DNA of 64,000 nt. It comes from Leptotrichia sp. HSP-342. Its GTDB lineage: Bacteria; Fusobacteriota; Fusobacteriia; Fusobacteriales; Leptotrichiaceae. Below the pieces are notes generated by a model. It had not been told where the DNA came from. It did no database searches and was given only the letters and a program-made list of their open reading frames with translations. Both the position numbers and the translations under genes were made by a program. Shown piece by piece: positions 7,287 through 16,317 of the stretch (its first letter is position 1; every line of letters begins with the position of its first letter). The DNA is taken from the NCBI RefSeq assembly GCF_041199995.1, contig NZ_CP165646.1, positions 2,108,001 through 2,172,000 of the forward strand, given 5' to 3'.

Positions 7287-8953
7287 AATTAAAAAGAACT
7301 ATGAAAAACTCGATGCTGCTTCAGCTGTTTTTTTATTATATTATTGGAAATCTTCTGTTTGTACTTTTTTTAAGCAGTATTTTTTACTATACTTCAAAAT
7401 ACATCATAATGAACAAGGAAATTGAGTATACTAACGAAAATGTTATAAGCACATCCCGTTATATTACACTCTATGCAGATAAATTGAAAAATATAATTAA
7501 TCTCTTGTCTGTTGATGCCGATGTTAGAAATTTTTTAATATCAGGAAATGAAGATTCAAAAAAGAGCATTGAAAAAATGATTTATTCTATTCTTGATAGT
7601 AATAAAGGAATTAAAAATATTACTGTAATCGGGAAAAATGGTAACATTGTATCCAGTGACAAAAATAATGATATGAAAATATCAGAAAATATGATGAAGG
7701 AAAAATGGTATGTCGATGCTATAAATAATTCAGACATGCCAGTTTTTAATCCCAGCAGAAAAAATTCCACCTCCTCTATGAATTCAACTCTCTGGTTTCT
7801 TTCAATCAGTCGGGACATAAAAAATTCAAAGGGAGAAAATCTTGGTGTTATTGTTTTTGACATTAAATATGAAATTCTTGAAAGATATTTAAATTCCATT
7901 TCTTTTGGAAAACAAATCGACAATATTATAGTAGACAAAAACAACAATATTATTTACTACAAAGATGTGAAATGCTTTGCTGATAAAAAGTGCCTTGCAA
8001 AGTTTTCAGAAAAGAATAAAAATAAAGATACATATTTATATGAAACACAGATTGAAAATACAAACTGGAATTTAAGAAGCCTTGCAAACACAAATGACTT
8101 AGTTACCTTAAAGAAAAATTTTTCCCACATAGTTATCATTATTTTCCTAGTTTCATTAGCTTTTTCTTCCATTATTACATTTATCGTAATAACAAAGATT
8201 CTAAAGCCTTTAATAAAACTGGAAAATCATATGCAAAACTTTGAAAATAATCTACGGGAATTTCATTTAAGTGAAAAAACAGGCTATGAAATTCAGAACC
8301 TTGTAGAACATTTTAATGTAATGGTTGAAAAAATAAAATATTTGCGGGAATATGAAATAAAGGCTCTTCACAGCCAGATTAATCCACATTTTCTGTATAA
8401 CACGCTAGATACTATCATTTGGATGGCAGAATTTGAAGACAATGAAAAAGTAATCAGCATTACAAAATCACTTGCAAACTATTTTAGGCTCTCCCTTAGC
8501 AACGGACACGAAAAAATACCGTTAAAAGATGAAATTATGCACACTAAAGAATATTTATTCATACAAAAGCAAAGATACGAAGACAAACTTTCCTATTTTT
8601 TCAACATAGAAGATGAAAGCCTTCTTTCCATCGAAGTTCCAAAAATCATAATCCAGCCAATTGTAGAAAACTCCATCTATCATGGAATAAAAAACCTTTC
8701 TGGAAACGGAATCATCACAATAGACGTTTACAGAGAAAACAGCACTGTCAATATCTCAGTCAAAGACAACGGAATAGGCTTCGAAAAAGCCAAACAGTTC
8801 AAAAAAAGCAAAACTGGCGGTGTAGGAACCCAAAATGTCGATAAAAGAATAAAATTCTATTATGGCAAAAATTATGGCGTATTTATAAATAAAGACAACA
8901 AAACCAAAGGAGCAGAAGTAATTATAAAAATTCCTTTTAAATCAAGTTTATAA
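7283..8953 (+). CDS. LytS/YesM-type sensor histidine kinase (ModS-like)
   Basis: This 556-aa membrane kinase partners the preceding response regulator. It has a first helix (about 15-38), a large extracytoplasmic sensor region (about 40-275) resembling a dCache domain, a second helix (about 278-303), and HAMP. The His_kinase domain has HSQINPHFLYNTLDTIIWM, with the phospho-acceptor His in NPHF near residue 368. A HATPase domain follows (IIQPIVENSIYHGI, VKDNGIGF, GGVGTQNVDKRI). Its ATG overlaps the regulator stop by four bases (ATGA), which implies translational coupling. The signal is unknown; a redox or oxidised-protein cue would fit the neighbours. Confidence 0.9.
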   Translation: MKLKRTMKNSMLLQLFFYYIIGNLLFVLFLSSIFYYTSKYIIMNKEIEYTNENVISTSRYITLYADKLKNIINLLSVDADVRNFLISGNEDSKKSIEKMIYSILDSNKGIKNITVIGKNGNIVSSDKNNDMKISENMMKEKWYVDAINNSDMPVFNPSRKNSTSSMNSTLWFLSISRDIKNSKGENLGVIVFDIKYEILERYLNSISFGKQIDNIIVDKNNNIIYYKDVKCFADKKCLAKFSEKNKNKDTYLYETQIENTNWNLRSLANTNDLVTLKKNFSHIVIIIFLVSLAFSSIITFIVITKILKPLIKLENHMQNFENNLREFHLSEKTGYEIQNLVEHFNVMVEKIKYLREYEIKALHSQINPHFLYNTLDTIIWMAEFEDNEKVISITKSLANYFRLSLSNGHEKIPLKDEIMHTKEYLFIQKQRYEDKLSYFFNIEDESLLSIEVPKIIIQPIVENSIYHGIKNLSGNGIITIDVYRENSTVNISVKDNGIGFEKAKQFKKSKTGGVGTQNVDKRIKFYYGKNYGVFINKDNKTKGAEVIIKIPFKSSL

Positions 8954-8959
8954 TGTATT

Positions 8960-8987
8960 CTCCTACTAAACTTCATTTAAAAAATAA
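8960..8987 (+). repeat. Partial copy of a dispersed AT-rich repeat
   Basis: CTACTAAACTTCATTTAAAA plus the following bases resembles the first part of the longer copies at 9253-9326 and 44601-44670. Confidence 0.35.
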
Positions 8988-9017
8988 CAATAAAATTGTA
9001 TAATGGAGATGATAAAT

Positions 9018-9179
9018 ATGAAGAAGTCGTTTTTGATTGTAATTTGCTCTAACTACAATAAGTTGCTAACTTTTTAGTCCTTCAAGATGGGCAGAACATG
9101 AGAAAGATAGAGCAAGAAGCGGAAGAAGGTGTTATAGAAATATCTTTTTGTGAAGATGGAAATGGAAATAGTTATTAAT
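9018..9179 (+). pseudogene. Decayed small ORF pair
   Basis: A 19-codon ORF (MKKSFLIVICSNYNKLLTF, ATG 9018, GGAGA upstream, TATAAT at 8999-9004) ends at TAG. A second frame, about ANFLVLQDGQNMRKIEQEAE followed by EGVIEISFCEDGNGNSY, continues to TAA at 9179. A shift near the overlap would join them into one small secreted-looking protein of about 50 residues. I do not recognise it. The terminator right after it supports a transcribed unit. Confidence 0.3.
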
Positions 9180-9193
9180 AAATCATTATGTGA

Positions 9194-9226
9194 AGAAGTG
9201 GAATTTTTGAGATTCTGCTTCTTTTT
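9194..9226 (+). terminator. Rho-independent terminator
   Basis: AGAAGTGGAAT pairs completely (two G-T wobbles) with ATTCTGCTTCT and is followed by TTTTT. It lies just after the small ORF remnant and would also end any readthrough from the two-component genes. Confidence 0.65.
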
Positions 9227-9252
9227 GCTTTGGAAGAAGAAAAATTATTATT

Positions 9253-9326
9253 ATACTAAACTTCGTTTAAATAAGAAATTTATTACAAACTTTTCCAATA
9301 TAATAATAAAAACCTAGTATTTCAAA
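9253..9326 (+). repeat. Dispersed AT-rich repeat, copy A
   Basis: This segment (ATACTAAACTTCGTTTAAAT, then AAATTTATTACAAACTTTT and an ACCTAGTATTT end) is closely similar along about 70 bases to 44601-44670 in the pgk/yajC gap. Both copies are intergenic, and no reading frame is apparent. Confidence 0.5.
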
Positions 9327-9358
9327 ATAATTAAAATATAATTTTTTCTTTTAATAAA

Positions 9359-9439
9359 CCGACGGAGCTTTTATTTGTTCAGCTACGACTGTTTGACGAC
9401 TGCAAGGAGGAGTTTCGGAGGTAGACAAATAAAAGTCGG
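9359..9439. other. Large GC-rich hairpin in intergenic DNA
   Basis: CCGAC (9359-9363) and TTTTATTTGT (9369-9378), interrupted by a GGAGC bulge, pair with ACAAATAAAAGTCGG (9425-9439). Inside, CTAC (9383-9386) can pair with GTAG (9421-9424). The 46-base loop and the following 30 bases are far richer in G and C than the flanks. No ORF or poly-T tail accounts for it. It could be a structured RNA or a repeat element of REP type. I do not recognise it securely. Confidence 0.45.
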
Positions 9440-9599
9440 AGTCTAGCCATAGGTGTTGCGTAGCAATCTTGCCATACATTTTAATTCTCAGGATAAACTT
9501 TTACTGCAAGATAAGGATTTGCGGCAATGAGCAATCCTACAAAAATAAAAAAGAAAAAACATAGTAATATGGAAAAATATTTATTAATCAAAAAATACC

Positions 9600-9616
9600 C
9601 TAATTGTTTTAATTAG
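9600..9616 (-). terminator. Weak terminator candidate after upp
   Basis: CTAATT and AATTAG form a short hairpin, followed on the minus strand by GGGTATTTTTTG, about 27 bases beyond the upp stop. The stem is AT-only apart from the end pair, so it is weak. Confidence 0.35.
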
Positions 9617-9642
9617 AGCATTTTCCTAAAAAATCCATTTTA

Positions 9643-10266
9643 CTATTTTGTTCCAAATATTCTATCTCCTGCATCTCCCAATCCTGGATAGATATACGCA
9701 TTTTCATTAAGTCCATCATCAATTGCCGCAATGTATAAGTCAACATCGGGATGTTTTTCAGTAAATTTCTTTATTCCTTCAGGAGCACCAATGATACAAA
9801 GCACAGTTATATTTTTTACGCCTTTTTCTTTCAAATAATCAAGTGTGTAAATCATTGAACCACCTGTTGCAAGCATTGGATCTACTACGAAAACTTGGCT
9901 CTCGACAACGTTTGTGGGCATTTTTGCGTAATAGTAGACTGGCTCTAAGGTTTCTTCGTTTCTGTAAACTCCCAGATGACCTACTTTTGCATTTGGAAGA
10001 AGCTGCAATATTCCATCTATCATTCCAAGTCCTGCTCTTAGGATGGGAACTAATGTTATTGGTTTATCCAGAACTTTTGTAGTGGTTTTCTGAATAGGAG
10101 TTTCTGTTTCAATCTCCTTGAGCGGCAAATGTTTTGTTGCTTCATAAACCATAAGTCCCGCTATTTCGTTTAAGCTTTCCCTAAAAAGTTTAGTATCTGT
10201 ATGTTTATTTCTCAAATTTGAAAGTTTATGTTCAATTAGTGGATGTTTCAATTCAAAAACTGCCAT
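9643..10266 (-). CDS. upp: Uracil phosphoribosyltransferase
   Basis: This 207-aa cytoplasmic enzyme converts uracil and PRPP to UMP in pyrimidine salvage. The length is typical. The PRPP-binding loop [12 protein letters not shown] (126-137), [11 protein letters not shown] (72-82) and the uracil-binding C-terminus [16 protein letters not shown] are all present. GGAGTG precedes the ATG. It follows the efflux operon after 56 bases and may be read from the same transcript, although there is no functional link. Confidence 0.97.
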   Translation of the reverse strand: MAVFELKHPLIEHKLSNLRNKHTDTKLFRESLNEIAGLMVYEATKHLPLKEIETETPIQKTTTKVLDKPITLVPILRAGLGMIDGILQLLPNAKVGHLGVYRNEETLEPVYYYAKMPTNVVESQVFVVDPMLATGGSMIYTLDYLKEKGVKNITVLCIIGAPEGIKKFTEKHPDVDLYIAAIDDGLNENAYIYPGLGDAGDRIFGTK

Positions 10267-10322
10267 TAATAATCACTCCGTTCTTTTTTATACTCAAACT
10301 ATTTTTTTTAAATTCATATTTT

Positions 10323-10619
10323 TTACAAAATAATATCGTCTACTGGTAAAAGTGCCGCTCCCATTGAAATTGACTTTCCTAAATCGATTTTCATAATTTT
10401 AATAAGCCGCATAATTTCATTTGCCTGCTCATCTTCCAGATATGTTACAAGAACGCTGTCAGTCCCTGGCCAGACGTGGCTGTTAAAATGTTTTAATGTT
10501 TTGCTCCAACGGCTGTAAACTTGTGGAATTATTGTATATTGCTCAATTCCATATTCACGCATTTCCTCTTTTATTTTATCCATAAAGTAAGAATCAAAAT
10601 ATATTTCTACCCTCTTCAA
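10323..10619 (-). CDS. PII-like transporter-associated protein (PG0541 family)
   Basis: This 98-aa protein resembles the small PII-superfamily proteins encoded next to RND pumps in Bacteroidota and Fusobacteriota (PG0541 type). A ferredoxin-like fold is suggested by MKRVEIYFDSYF at the start, the T-loop-like stretch SRWSKTLKHFNSHVWPGTDS, and VLVTYLEDEQANEIMRLIKI. It starts with TTG at 10617-10619, 7 bases after AAAGGAGG. It lies 31 bases downstream of the RND pump, so it is probably a regulator or partner of the pump. The ligand is unknown. Confidence 0.65.
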   Translation of the reverse strand: MKRVEIYFDSYFMDKIKEEMREYGIEQYTIIPQVYSRWSKTLKHFNSHVWPGTDSVLVTYLEDEQANEIMRLIKIMKIDLGKSISMGAALLPVDDIIL

Positions 10620-10650
10620 GAAAACACCTCCTTTTCTTTAAAGTTTATTA

Positions 10651-13600
10651 TTATTTATTTTGCGATCTTTCAGCCATTTTTTTAGCTTTTCTTGCTTCTT
10701 CTTTTGCTTTTTGTTTTTTTTCTTTTCTTTCCTCAACTATGGAATAAGCCACGGGTATAAAGAATAATGTCAGCAATGTACAGAATGAAAGTCCAAACAT
10801 TACTGCTACCGCCATTCCTTGATAATAACCCGAACTTCCCTTGCTTGAAAATACCATTGGAATCCATCCAAGCACCGTTGTAAGCGTTGTCATAAGTATC
10901 GGACGAAGCCGTGAACCTGCCGCTTCCACAAGGGCCTCACGAATTTCCATCCCTTTTTGTCGCAAACTTGATACAAAATCCAGTAATACAATCGCATTAT
11001 TAACCGCCATACCAAACAGCATTAGAATACCAATCATAACAAACATGCTCAGCTGTATTCTTGTTACAGCCAGTCCAAACATTACTCCAATCATCGACAA
11101 CGGCAATGCCAACATCATTATTAGCGGTAAAACAAATGATTCCAGCTGTATTGCCAAGACAACATAAATAAGTGCTACCGAAAGGATAAGGGCATTCATA
11201 ATTTCTCCACCCATTTCCTGCTGACTTTGGGCATTTCCTGCTGGAGCTATTTTATATCCTGATGCAGGATTTGTCTTTTTAAATGATTCATTTACAAATT
11301 TTGCCGCATCATTCAGACCTTTTGATTTATCAAGATTTGCTCCTACTGTTACAATTTGAGCACCATTGTAAGTTTCTATTGAAGCCGCACCTTCCACCTG
11401 TTTCATTGTGGCGATGTCTCCTAATCTTACAAATTGTCCTCCATTTGTTTTTATCATTATATTCAGTATTTTGTCAAGTGAATTTTTATACTGCTCTTCA
11501 AATTCCATATAAACTTTTAATGTTTCTGTATTTTCAGTAATTTCTATCGGATCTACTCCTAAGACAGTTTGATTTAGCATTCTAGTTATATCTGTAACAC
11601 TTAGCCCATAACTTTCAGCCTTTACTCTGTTTACTTCAAGTTGTGCCTGAGGGTATCCACCTTCTGATGATGATTTTACATCTTTAAACCATGTCTGTTG
11701 TTTCATATCTGCCATAATCGCATTGGCAATTCTGTTGATTTCTTCAGCATTATCCCCTTCCACTTGGAATGAATAATCTTTTGAAACAGAACGTCCTCCA
11801 GCTTTTGACGGAGAAACAGCAATTGTAACATTTGGAATATCGCTCATTTTTTGACGCATTCTTTCCATAGCCTTCATGGTGTCTTTTTTTACATCGACAT
11901 TGACTATTGCCGCCTGAGCATTTACTATAGTAGTATAATTTTTTGTAGCAGGATCTTCTTTTACAATCTGTTCCATCTGCTTAGAAATTTCGTGTGCCAC
12001 TTCTACATCTAGTCCTGTAGACAGCTGTGCAACTACCGAATACTCATCGTTGTCAATTGTTGGGAAAAATCCTGTTTTTACAGTTTTTCCAAGTCCAAAA
12101 ACAACTACAAAAAATAGTACAATTACTCCGATTATAACTGCTTTTCTATATTCCAAAGCCTGCTTTACAAGCTCTTTATATTTATCTCTAAACGCATTAA
12201 ATCTATGTGCTTTCCCTGCCGCTCCTGATATTTTTTCAATATTTAAGAAAAGGCTTGATGCCATTGGAATAAACAGCATTGCTACAACAATCGAAGTTGA
12301 CAGCGCGAACATCATTGAGAGCGAAATTCCTGCAAACACTTCCTTTGCAAAACCTGGAAATAATACAATTGGCAAGAATACGCAAACTGATGTTGCCGTT
12401 GAAGCGATCATTGGAACTATTACTTCATTTGTTCCACGTACCGCCGCAACAAGTGCTGGCTCTTTATTAATCTGAATATGATCAAATATGTTATCTAGCG
12501 TAACAACCGCATTATCAACCAGCGATCCTATCGCAAGTGCAAGACCCATAAGTGAAATTAAGTTTAGTGAGATTCCTTGTGTATTTAAAAGGAAGAAAGT
12601 AAAGGCAGCAGATATTGGAATTGACATTCCAACCACAAGCGAGGCTCTTAAATCCTTTAGAAACACCAATAAGACAATTACTGTTATTACTAATGCCTGT
12701 AAACCATTATTTGTTACATTGGAAATCGCATCTTTTACCCTTATACTGTTATCAACTATTATTTCATACTTTGAACCCGATGGAAATAACGGTTTCATAT
12801 TTTCCAATTCTTTTTTTGCAATATTTGCAATTTCAACTAGATTTCCATCTTTACTTTTTTGAATTACAACAGAAACCATATCTTGCCCATCATATTTAGA
12901 ATAAGAAGTTTTATCTTTTGTTCCATATTCAACATTTGCAACATCGCTTAATCTTATTGTCTGATTATTATTGTTTGAAATAATAATATTCTGTATTTGA
13001 TCCAGCTGCTTTAATTCACCATCAACCCTTAAGATAAATTCTTTTGATCCGTCTTTTACTGTTCCTCCTGGTACAATTGTATGAGCCGCCTTAATTTTAG
13101 AATATATTTCACTTGGAGATAAATTGTATGCCTGCAATCTATATGGATCTAGCCTTACCTTTATCTGTCTTGTAGCATTACCAAATACTGATATGTTTCC
13201 AACTCCTCTGTTTCTTTTAAGCCTTGGTTCTAGTGTTTCCTCTATAAATGAAGTAATTATCGCCTGATCTGCTCCTCTTATCGCAATCATCATCGCCATA
13301 TCCGAATTTCCACCAGAAGTATTTAATTTTGAAACTACTGGATCATTGGCATCAGAGGGCAAATCCTGTTTTATTTTATCAATTTCAGATTGAATCTGTA
13401 CTTGCTTTATATCCGTATCTGTACCAAAGTTAAATTCTATCATTACACTTGAACTTCCATAAGTTGAACTTGTAGAAATATTTTTAATACCGTCAACATT
13501 AAGTGCCGCATCTTCTATCTTTTTTGAAATCTGAGTCTTAACATCCTCAGAAGCTGCTCCAGTCCACGTTGTATTAACAGCTACCAGCGGAAAATTAAAA

Positions 13601-13716
13601 TCTGGTATCAATTCCTGCTTCATTGACCGCATTGCTACAACACCTGAAAAGACCATAAATACTAATATCATTGTTGTAGAAACAACTCTTTTCGTTGCAA
13701 AATCTGCTATTGTCAT
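10651..13716 (-). CDS. RND-family multidrug efflux pump, inner-membrane component
   Basis: This is an AcrB/HAE1-type proton-driven exporter of about 1021 aa with 12 transmembrane helices in two repeats, each with a large periplasmic loop. Landmarks are MTIADFATKRVVSTTMILVF at the start, GSLVDNAVVTLDNIFDHIQ (helix 4 with the proton-relay aspartate), and LMLFGMAVNNAIVLLDFVSSL in the second half. The frame is open upstream to 13836, but the start at 13714-13716 has AAGGAG 7 bases ahead, and the extra 40 residues look non-coding. The C-terminus is Lys-rich. It lies between the adaptor and the PII-like gene in a TetR-headed operon. Confidence 0.93.
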   Translation of the reverse strand: MTIADFATKRVVSTTMILVFMVFSGVVAMRSMKQELIPDFNFPLVAVNTTWTGAASEDVKTQISKKIEDAALNVDGIKNISTSSTYGSSSVMIEFNFGTDTDIKQVQIQSEIDKIKQDLPSDANDPVVSKLNTSGGNSDMAMMIAIRGADQAIITSFIEETLEPRLKRNRGVGNISVFGNATRQIKVRLDPYRLQAYNLSPSEIYSKIKAAHTIVPGGTVKDGSKEFILRVDGELKQLDQIQNIIISNNNNQTIRLSDVANVEYGTKDKTSYSKYDGQDMVSVVIQKSKDGNLVEIANIAKKELENMKPLFPSGSKYEIIVDNSIRVKDAISNVTNNGLQALVITVIVLLVFLKDLRASLVVGMSIPISAAFTFFLLNTQGISLNLISLMGLALAIGSLVDNAVVTLDNIFDHIQINKEPALVAAVRGTNEVIVPMIASTATSVCVFLPIVLFPGFAKEVFAGISLSMMFALSTSIVVAMLFIPMASSLFLNIEKISGAAGKAHRFNAFRDKYKELVKQALEYRKAVIIGVIVLFFVVVFGLGKTVKTGFFPTIDNDEYSVVAQLSTGLDVEVAHEISKQMEQIVKEDPATKNYTTIVNAQAAIVNVDVKKDTMKAMERMRQKMSDIPNVTIAVSPSKAGGRSVSKDYSFQVEGDNAEEINRIANAIMADMKQQTWFKDVKSSSEGGYPQAQLEVNRVKAESYGLSVTDITRMLNQTVLGVDPIEITENTETLKVYMEFEEQYKNSLDKILNIMIKTNGGQFVRLGDIATMKQVEGAASIETYNGAQIVTVGANLDKSKGLNDAAKFVNESFKKTNPASGYKIAPAGNAQSQQEMGGEIMNALILSVALIYVVLAIQLESFVLPLIMMLALPLSMIGVMFGLAVTRIQLSMFVMIGILMLFGMAVNNAIVLLDFVSSLRQKGMEIREALVEAAGSRLRPILMTTLTTVLGWIPMVFSSKGSSGYYQGMAVAVMFGLSFCTLLTLFFIPVAYSIVEERKEKKQKAKEEARKAKKMAERSQNK

Positions 13717-13845
13717 TTTTTTCTCCTTAATTTTATTTTTGCTTCTGTTTTTATAAATACAGTCAAACAAATCTAGAAAAATTAAACTTTCAAAATCTGT
13801 CTGACTGATTATAAAAAATATTAATTTCGTCATCAATAGTAAAAA

Positions 13846-14961
13846 TTATTGCACTTTTCTAACTGCTTCATTAGATTGCACAACATTTTGTCCGTCTACT
13901 ATTAATTCTACTCCACTTGTTAATCCATTTCCTGTAACTGCTGCATAATCCTGATTTTGATTTGTAATTTTTATAGGAATAGCAATAGCCTTACCATTTT
14001 GAACTATATAAACAACTTGCTCTACCCCTCTTACAACAATGGCTTTTTTAGGGATAATTATTCCGTTTTCAGCACCAGTATCTATACTTGCTGTTCCATA
14101 CATTCCACTTTTTAGCCTTCTATCTGGATTAGGAATTTTAATTTTTACAGTAAATTGTCTTGTTGCACTGCTTGCTGCGGCAGAGACTTCATAAACTGTT
14201 CCTACCAGTTCTTCCCCTTGAAGTTCGTCAACTTTTACTTTTGCCTGTGTCCCTACATGGATTTTATTTATTACTTCTGGTGAAACTCCCACTTCCAGTT
14301 GCATTTCCGATTCATTTACTACAGTAAATAAAGCACTTCCTGCTGAAGTTTGCTGATGAAGTTCCAAATTCATATTTGAAATTGTTCCTGTTGTATTTGT
14401 TTTTATTACGGATTTTCTATTTGTGTCATTTGCTGTATCCAATTCTGCCCGTGCTGATGTCAAGCTGTTTCTTGAAGCATTTAAATTCGCTCTTGCTGAA
14501 TCATAATTAGTTTTTGCGCTTAAATACTCTGTTTCAGTTACTAGCCTTTTGTTATAAAGCATACTGTACTTCTCATAATTAATTCTTGCTTCTTCCAATG
14601 CCGCTGCGGCTGAATTGATATTTGACGAAGCTGTATTCACGTTTGAAGCTGCACTTCTTACATTTGATCTTGCTGCCTGATTGTCAATTGACACTATTAC
14701 CTGACCAGCATTTACACTATCCCCATTTTTTGCATTTATGACAACTATCTCTCCTGATGAAGTCGCTGTATACGGTACTTCCTCAATTCCCTTCAAAGTA
14801 CCGCTTGCTGTATATCCTAAAGAAATTGAGTTTTGTCCAATAACTTGCACTTTTACAGGTCTTGCATTGACAACTTCTGCTTTTTTCTTTTTCCCGCAAG
14901 ATATAGTAAACATAGTAAGTATCGCTAGTCCTATTATAATTTTTTTATTATATAATTTCAT
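13846..14961 (-). CDS. RND efflux periplasmic adaptor lipoprotein
   Basis: This 371-aa membrane-fusion protein of the AcrA/HlyD family has a lipoprotein signal with lipobox TISC (Cys about 22). The lipoyl/barrel-sandwich halves include TATSSGEIVVINAKNGDSVN and VIKTNTTGTISNMNL. Between them is an alpha-helical hairpin rich in Ala, Ser and Asn (about residues 95-180). A beta-barrel domain follows (KVDELQGEELVGTVYEVSAA). It bridges the inner-membrane pump and TolC. AGGAGG precedes the ATG. The pump gene follows after 129 bases. Confidence 0.93.
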   Translation of the reverse strand: MKLYNKKIIIGLAILTMFTISCGKKKKAEVVNARPVKVQVIGQNSISLGYTASGTLKGIEEVPYTATSSGEIVVINAKNGDSVNAGQVIVSIDNQAARSNVRSAASNVNTASSNINSAAAALEEARINYEKYSMLYNKRLVTETEYLSAKTNYDSARANLNASRNSLTSARAELDTANDTNRKSVIKTNTTGTISNMNLELHQQTSAGSALFTVVNESEMQLEVGVSPEVINKIHVGTQAKVKVDELQGEELVGTVYEVSAAASSATRQFTVKIKIPNPDRRLKSGMYGTASIDTGAENGIIIPKKAIVVRGVEQVVYIVQNGKAIAIPIKITNQNQDYAAVTGNGLTSGVELIVDGQNVVQSNEAVRKVQ

Positions 14962-15020
14962 TTTTTATATTTCCTCCTGTTTTCAAATGTATTTTGTAAT
15001 ATTCTAGATATTCACTTAAA

Positions 15021-16295
15021 TTAATCTAAAAATGCTCCGTATTGTGACACAAGATAATAATACTTAAGTTTTGAAGTCGCATAATTTACACGGCTTTGTC
15101 TCAATTTTGCCTCTGCATCAAGTAAATTATTCATTGTTATTAAGTTATAGCTATATCTTTCCTTTTCCAGTTCATAAGTTTCTTCTGCACTTTCCACAGC
15201 CACCTTCAATGCTTCCAAACTTTTTTCAAGCGCTTGCAGCTGATAATATGTTTTTCTCATATTTGCCCTTACCTGATCCAATGTTTGTTCAGATTTTACT
15301 TCCGCAATTTCCTCTGTTTTTTTAGCATATTTTACATCTTCTTTTCTTTTCCCCCAGTCAAATATATCCCAGCTAAAAGTTACTCCTGCAGCCGATGAAA
15401 AATCTCTAACTCTAAATACGTCCTTTAATCTGTTTGCAGAATTTAATGATCCATAATTTATAGTTCCATTAATTGTCGGATAAAAACTAGATTTTTCTAA
15501 TTTTGTATTTTTTCTGCTTATATCAATTTGTTTTTGTGCAATTTTATATTCTGTATTCTGTGTTGTCAATTTCTCCATATCCTTTTTCAAATCAATGTTT
15601 TTTGTAAAATTATCTTCCACTCCAAAAGGTACAATTTCAATATTGCTTGGATTTGATATTCCTATCAATATTCCCAATGATTCCTTCGCAATTTCAATAT
15701 TTCCCTGCTGCTGGACAATCTGAGCTTCCATATCTTTCACACTTCTTTCAGCTTCCCTGTATTCAGGCTTTGTGACCATTCTCAAGTTATACTTTTCAGT
15801 TTGAATCTTATAATTTTCATCCAAAGCTTCCTTAGACTTTTGCAGTACTCCAAGAGTGCTTATTGCCTCGTACACATCTATATATGCCTGCACCGTACTT
15901 AAAACTGTCTCTTTTTTTGTCTTTTCGAGCTTTAGTTCTGCTAGTTTCAGGTTATCTTTACTTATCTCATTTCCCATCTTTAATTTCCCGCCAGTAAAAA
16001 GTGGTTGAGAAAGAGACAGATACTGCTGATATGACTCTCCTGTTCTTTTCAATATTACATCCTTAAAATGAGTATTTGCTGAAGCATTGTAGCTTACTTT
16101 GAAAAATCTCTGTTTCCAACTTTTATTCACATCAATCTGCTCCCTATCAACTTCCATCATCCCAATCTTTATATCCTTGTTATTTTTTACCGCCATTTCT
16201 GCCGCTTCCTGAATTGTTATTTTTTGTGCAAAATTTGGAATTGACATCAATAGGAGCAGTACAGTTACTACTACTTTGTTTCCATTTTTTTTCAT
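15021..16295 (-). CDS. TolC-family outer-membrane efflux protein
   Basis: This 424-aa protein has a signal peptide (about 1-23, ending NFA) and two outer-membrane-efflux repeats dominated by long helices (KNDIKIGMMEVDREQIDV, LRQSRVNYATSKLKYYYLVSQ). It would form the trimeric outer-membrane duct for the adaptor and pump. It is in the same operon between tetR and the adaptor gene, with GGGAGG before the ATG. Its presence supports a diderm host. Confidence 0.92.
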   Translation of the reverse strand: MKKNGNKVVVTVLLLLMSIPNFAQKITIQEAAEMAVKNNKDIKIGMMEVDREQIDVNKSWKQRFFKVSYNASANTHFKDVILKRTGESYQQYLSLSQPLFTGGKLKMGNEISKDNLKLAELKLEKTKKETVLSTVQAYIDVYEAISTLGVLQKSKEALDENYKIQTEKYNLRMVTKPEYREAERSVKDMEAQIVQQQGNIEIAKESLGILIGISNPSNIEIVPFGVEDNFTKNIDLKKDMEKLTTQNTEYKIAQKQIDISRKNTKLEKSSFYPTINGTINYGSLNSANRLKDVFRVRDFSSAAGVTFSWDIFDWGKRKEDVKYAKKTEEIAEVKSEQTLDQVRANMRKTYYQLQALEKSLEALKVAVESAEETYELEKERYSYNLITMNNLLDAEAKLRQSRVNYATSKLKYYYLVSQYGAFLD

Positions 16296-16317
16296 TTTCT
16301 GTTTTTCCTCCCTGAAC

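Noticed and set aside
12050..12862. Several open frames of 124-141 codons opposite the RND pump
   Set aside because: They are antisense shadows of a highly conserved membrane-protein gene, with Ser/Thr-rich low-complexity translations.
13717..13836. Upstream extension of the RND pump to 13836
   Set aside because: The start at 13716 has a proper AAGGAG and a canonical N-terminus. The extra 40 residues lack both.
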